Of a stretch of 17,020 nucleotides of DNA, positions 14,801 to 17,020 are shown piece by piece. The position numbers and the translations under genes are program-made. How positions within the stretch are numbered: position 1 is the first letter of the stretch; each line of letters opens with the position of its first letter. A model generated the notes under the pieces. That model did not search any database and had not been told where the DNA came from. It was given only the letters and a program-made list of their open reading frames with translations. Source of the stretch: JAKSUT01 sp045616505 (GTDB lineage: Bacteria; Cyanobacteriota; Vampirovibrionia; Gastranaerophilales; Gastranaerophilaceae). The DNA is taken from positions 1 to 17,020 of the forward strand of contig JAZLGV010000115.1 in the NCBI GenBank assembly GCA_045616505.1, given 5' to 3'.

Positions 14801-17020
14801 GGGAACATTAAATATCGCAGACGGAAATTTTATATCCAATAAGGCAACTAAAAACGGCGGTGCTATTTATAATGAAGATGGAGTAATTAATAATCTGTCA
14901 GGTAAGTTTGAAAACAATACTGCTAGTGAAAATGGTGGTGCTATTTATAATGAAGGTCCAAGTGCAAATATCACAATCCACGCACAAAATGGCAAAGATA
15001 TAACATTTGACGGGAACTATGTAACTTCATCAACAGGTGATGGTGGTGCAATTTATAACACACTCTCAGGTACTGTAAACTTGCTTGCTGATGCAGGTAG
15101 AAGCATCTCTTTTGTCGGTGGTGACGAAACTGGAAAATATGATATTGATGGTGTTCTTAATGATGCGACATTAAATATTAATGGAAAAAATTATTCAGAT
15201 ACAACTCAAGGTACTGTTAATCTTTATAAAGTCGATGGAACAGGTACAACAAATATCTTTGGCGGAACTGTTAATGTAAAAGAGACATTTAATCAAGATG
15301 ATTTGATTGTTAAAAATGCTAATTTTATAACAAATAAAACTTTAAATCTTAAAAAAGAATTTAAATTAGAAAAATCAGTATTTGTGGCAAATGATGATAT
15401 AACTGCAGGGACAATTTTTGCCAATAATAAATCACAAATAGTTGCAAACAAAAATGTAACGACAACTGGAACATCATCAAGTTTGACAATGCCTACTTTT
15501 GATTTAAGAAATAGTTCTATGGATATCGAAGGAAAATTAAAAGCAGATGCTATTAAACTTGAAAAATCAACTTTAAATGTTAATGATTTAGACTTAACTA
15601 CTAATGGCATTGTTTTAACAGAGGAATCAGTGTTGTCACTTAATAAAAACATTATTGACGCAACAGCAACAACACCACTTAAACATCTTGAAATGTCATT
15701 TTCAACATTAAATTTGCAAAATAATTCAACCGGAATTTTAAATATTAACACACTTGAATTAGCAAATAATAACAACTTGATGCTTGATGCTGATTTAGCA
15801 AACGAAACAATGGACCAATTGAGAGTTACAAATGTTAGTGGCGACGGCACATTGAAAATCACAGATATTAAATTACTTTCAGATGCAACAGAAGAAAAAA
15901 TTTCATTAGATTTGTTCGCTGATGATGATACAAGAACTTTATTAGCAAATAAAGTTACAGGAAATTTGACTGGTTTAAAATACTCACCAATATACAAATA
16001 CAATGCAGATTACGATTCTGAAACTGGCATGATAGGTTTTACAAGATTTGCAGTTCCTCAAGGTGGAAATGAAGCAGACATTTATAACCCTGCAATCTTG
16101 CCATCTCCAGTTGCAGCTCAAATTTCTGGTTACGCAACAATGATGGAAAACTTTAATCAAGGTTTCAAAACTATTGATAATATGATGAATATGCCAAGTT
16201 TAATCAGAAAAGCATATATTGATAGAAACAAATACGCTTTAGCTGATGAAACACCAGTTTACACAGCAGGCGCTTCAAAATCTGCTTGGGTTTCACCTTA
16301 TACATCATTTGAAAATGTAAAACTAGATAACGGACCAGACGTTGATGCTATCACTTATGGTTCATATTTCGGCGGTGATAGTGAAGTTTACTCACTACGT
16401 CACGGATGGGACGCTATTTATTCAGTTTATGCTGGATACAATGGTGCATACCAAACATTTGAAGGTGTAAATATGAACTACAACGGTGGTTCAATTGGTG
16501 CTAGTGCAAACTTCTTCAAAGGTAATTTCTTCACTGCAATCAACCTTGCAGTTGGTGCAGGTGTTTCAAACGCAAATACAATGTATGGACCTGAATACTC
16601 AACTCTACTAAACGCAGGTGCAGCAGTTAAAGCAGGCTACAACTTTGAATTTAAAAATGGTTTGCATATCTTACAACCAAGTTTGATGATTGGATATTCT
16701 TTTGTAAATACATTTGATTATACAAATGCCGCAGGTGTTGATATCACATCAGACCCACTACATGCGATTGTTATTCAACCTCAATTGAAATACATCTTAA
16801 ATCTTAAAAACGGATGGCAACCTTATGCAGCAGTTGGTGCAGTATTCAACATAATGGATAAATCTAAATTCTACGCACAAGATATTGCTTTGCCTGAAAT
16901 GTCAATGCGACCATATATTCAATATGGTATAGGTGTTCAAAAACAATGGGGTGACAGATGCACAGGTTACGCTCAAGCAATGGTTAGAAACATCGGAAGA
17001 AATGGTGTTGCACTATCTCT
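11712..17020 (+). CDS. Giant Pmp-like autotransporter adhesin, 3' end cut by the window
   Basis: I translated this frame through every line: 1769 codons without a stop, running off the right edge. The GTG start follows AGGA at seven bases. The N-terminus is a signal peptide of 31 residues (basic n-region, LLVSALMLGTL core, SPALA before D32). Residues 32-238 are a unique domain. Residues 239-672 carry 14 GGA-I motifs (mostly GGAIYN) about 33 residues apart, each interval holding one FxxN motif (often DFIGN). A beta-rich middle region follows, then a second array of four motifs (about 1022-1113), another beta-rich region, a helical linker near 1460-1520, and from about 1522 (SKSAWVSPYTS) a C-terminal autotransporter beta-barrel. 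Only the last strand or two seem to be missing. The barrel inserts in the outer membrane and should display the passenger on the cell surface. The motif pair GGA(I/L/V) plus FxxN is that of chlamydial polymorphic membrane protein adhesins. A role in adhesion is inference. Confidence 0.93.
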   Translation, partial: MKKKDRQRIKKANKLLVSALMLGTLTSPALADTYIPTLNKIKEASKTNFIDNTAFTPVSLTKETQTGKHVTIVINGETYYSQSLPAGVSQKDLQNLINTGYGALTTDESDQAIFFYPDTITTYYYDKDKLPQSAYKIIDGTATDYNFAKTDGTTTSYFKIDPTTEKLRYEIEHALGGNTPDFVIKNFGRDNNDGYTISLKEDGRTSQSKITELSSKTEDIGTETNIVLFKGLFKTDNHGGAIWNSGTYNHNIYADFIQNYVELDNDTIMGGAIYNKYGTSIATIKSITGDFIGNHAIYNGTAEAKNAVGGAIYNDNGLIGTITGVFVSNYTDGGKNSAYGGAIYSTGSNSQINNITGNFIGNYAIGSKNANGGAIGNANSSKIDNIIGDFIGNYAKSTVSGNASANGGAIYNVGISIISNITGDFIGNYVDGPDSNGYSGGAIYNYGSTIENITGDFTGNHAVYGGGAIANVESGTAISKITNITGNFINNYIINSGAWGGAIYNHLDATINNISGDFIGNYVKGRNANGGAICNTGNDTSGYAIIENITGNFIENSAIGTQDASGDGGAIYNIATIKNITSDFNGNSAIGLEAAGSARRARGGAIYNTGTIENITSDFINNYADGGAVFGGAIYNENGTITIHAQNDKDIKFENNYVTSTNNGSSGGAIYNTSSGIVNLLADAGRSITFVGGKDDATNKKYNIDGIYNAATLNINGDGSKGTVNVYNVNGYTSAGTLNVKDGTLGVKGDVTQNTLNVEAGTLDLAQNNLNTIKVTNLSIADTAKLIIDVDLQNKTGDYFNSDKFIINNGTIDVGAGLTISSINFLNDYKTITDGAKIELFQTSGSTDLSGLKIKDYAEAYGTTEDDAYAMVFRQDATNAGVLNVIKETPSSTLSLPDVIQANTNFYGKDLEISKYNIVKVEDNSYNLKANLGTLTNYGSTPRNLTINGNGHVIQAEHVLGTKYSGVIVGAGQTLTINDAKFYNFDAIKNSEETEIGGSVINNSGTVNLNNSQLSYGQADNGGAIYNNAMGTLNIADGNFISNKATKNGGAIYNEDGVINNLSGKFENNTASENGGAIYNEGPSANITIHAQNGKDITFDGNYVTSSTGDGGAIYNTLSGTVNLLADAGRSISFVGGDETGKYDIDGVLNDATLNINGKNYSDTTQGTVNLYKVDGTGTTNIFGGTVNVKETFNQDDLIVKNANFITNKTLNLKKEFKLEKSVFVANDDITAGTIFANNKSQIVANKNVTTTGTSSSLTMPTFDLRNSSMDIEGKLKADAIKLEKSTLNVNDLDLTTNGIVLTEESVLSLNKNIIDATATTPLKHLEMSFSTLNLQNNSTGILNINTLELANNNNLMLDADLANETMDQLRVTNVSGDGTLKITDIKLLSDATEEKISLDLFADDDTRTLLANKVTGNLTGLKYSPIYKYNADYDSETGMIGFTRFAVPQGGNEADIYNPAILPSPVAAQISGYATMMENFNQGFKTIDNMMNMPSLIRKAYIDRNKYALADETPVYTAGASKSAWVSPYTSFENVKLDNGPDVDAITYGSYFGGDSEVYSLRHGWDAIYSVYAGYNGAYQTFEGVNMNYNGGSIGASANFFKGNFFTAINLAVGAGVSNANTMYGPEYSTLLNAGAAVKAGYNFEFKNGLHILQPSLMIGYSFVNTFDYTNAAGVDITSDPLHAIVIQPQLKYILNLKNGWQPYAAVGAVFNIMDKSKFYAQDIALPEMSMRPYIQYGIGVQKQWGDRCTGYAQAMVRNIGRNGVALS
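12426..13727 (+). repeat. First GGA-I/FxxN repeat array (14 motifs)
   Basis: GGA-I motifs begin at 12426, 12519, 12636, 12729, 12825, 12930, 13029, 13107, 13209, 13299, 13413, 13518, 13602 and 13710, mean spacing about 99 bases (33 residues). Each of the 13 intervals contains exactly one FxxN (FIQN, FIGN, FVSN, FTGN, FINN, FIEN, FNGN, FENN). A typical unit reads NITGDFIGNY, a variable Ala/Gly/Asn stretch, then NGGAIYN. The DNA GGTGGTGC(A/G/T)ATTTATAA recurs, so recombination could change copy number. The expected fold is a right-handed beta-helix. Confidence 0.9.
13635..13937 (+). repeat. Duplicated passenger module, copy 1
   Basis: Runs from TIHAQNDKDIKF through VNLLADAGRSITFVGG and YNIDGIYNAATLNING to TLNVKDGTL. 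It is matched by copy 2 at 14973-15284, shifted by about 1.34 kb. Identity is high in the VNLLADAGRSI stretch and lower at the ends. Confidence 0.85.
14775..15059 (+). repeat. Second GGA-I/FxxN repeat array (4 motifs)
   Basis: GGAIYN motifs begin at 14775, 14856, 14934 and 15042, with one FxxN in each interval (FISN, FENN, FDGN). Units are shorter (26-36 residues) than in the first array. The array leads directly into copy 2 of the duplicated module. Confidence 0.88.
14973..15284 (+). repeat. Duplicated passenger module, copy 2
   Basis: Runs from TIHAQNGKDITF through VNLLADAGRSISFVGG and YDIDGVLNDATLNING to GGTVNVKE, corresponding to 13635-13937. The order of elements is the same in both copies. 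Confidence 0.85.
16275..17020 (+). other. Autotransporter beta-barrel (translocator) domain, incomplete at the window edge
   Basis: From about residue 1522 the sequence switches to alternating polar/hydrophobic strands with Gly and aromatic residues (SAWVSPYTSF, YSVYAGYNGAY, SIGASANFF, AINLAVGAGVS, AAVKAGYNF, QPSLMIGYSF, WQPYAAVGAVF, RPYIQYGIGV). About 248 residues are visible. Such domains are usually about 270-280 long and end in an aromatic residue, which would lie just past the window. Confidence 0.88.

Noticed and set aside
15293..16003. Open frame of 236 codons on the minus strand inside the autotransporter gene
   Set aside because: It is antisense to a continuous, well-supported coding frame, Ser/Phe/Val-rich with no recognisable motif, and has no good ribosome site. 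It arises from the base composition of the repeat-rich passenger.

Overview
The window is AT-rich bacterial DNA with compact genes on both strands. I read it as a diderm relative of the Cyanobacteria, most likely a gut or environmental Melainabacteria/Vampirovibrionia member (Gastranaerophilales-like). This taxon is an inference. It rests on the ATP synthase beta and epsilon genes forming a stand-alone pair (the atp2-type layout of cyanobacteria and plastids), a complete type V autotransporter (so an outer membrane is present), an MCE lipid-transport protein, very low GC, and protein style.

Layout. 1-233 (-) is the 5' end of a phosphohexomutase gene. It is divergent from pheA (302-1153, +), and a perfect 10-bp inverted repeat lies between them. 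A hairpin at 1179-1211 separates pheA from the convergent atpD-atpC pair (3049-1230, -). Upstream of atpD on the same strand is a tight two-gene unit: a PLD/HKD-family protein (6868-4850) followed by a DEDDh exonuclease (4843-3140), with a strong promoter at 6902-6930. Next come an orphan NarL-type response regulator (7675-6977, -) and a doubtful small ORF (8033-7782, -). era (8102-9007, +) ends in a hairpin that includes its own last codons. Purine nucleoside phosphorylase (9848-9048, -) and a probable RNA polymerase omega subunit (10160-9921, -) follow. An MCE-domain protein and upp (10268-11634, +) form an apparent operon. From 11712 to the window end runs one uninterrupted reading frame of 1769 codons, opened by a GTG. 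It encodes a giant autotransporter whose 3' end is cut off.

How it fits together. Most of the window is housekeeping: Phe biosynthesis, ATP synthesis, ribosome assembly, purine and pyrimidine base salvage (PNP, Upp) and a transcription subunit. Two parts are accessory. The autotransporter carries 18 GGA-I motifs with one FxxN motif in every interval inside its arrays, the signature of chlamydial Pmp adhesins. It looks like two complete passengers in tandem on one barrel. The PLD-DEDDh pair is the other accessory unit. Both of its proteins start with a polar tail ending in a short Phe-Gly-type motif, and no known system is recognised for the pair.

No tRNA, rRNA, CRISPR array, insertion sequence or attachment site was seen.
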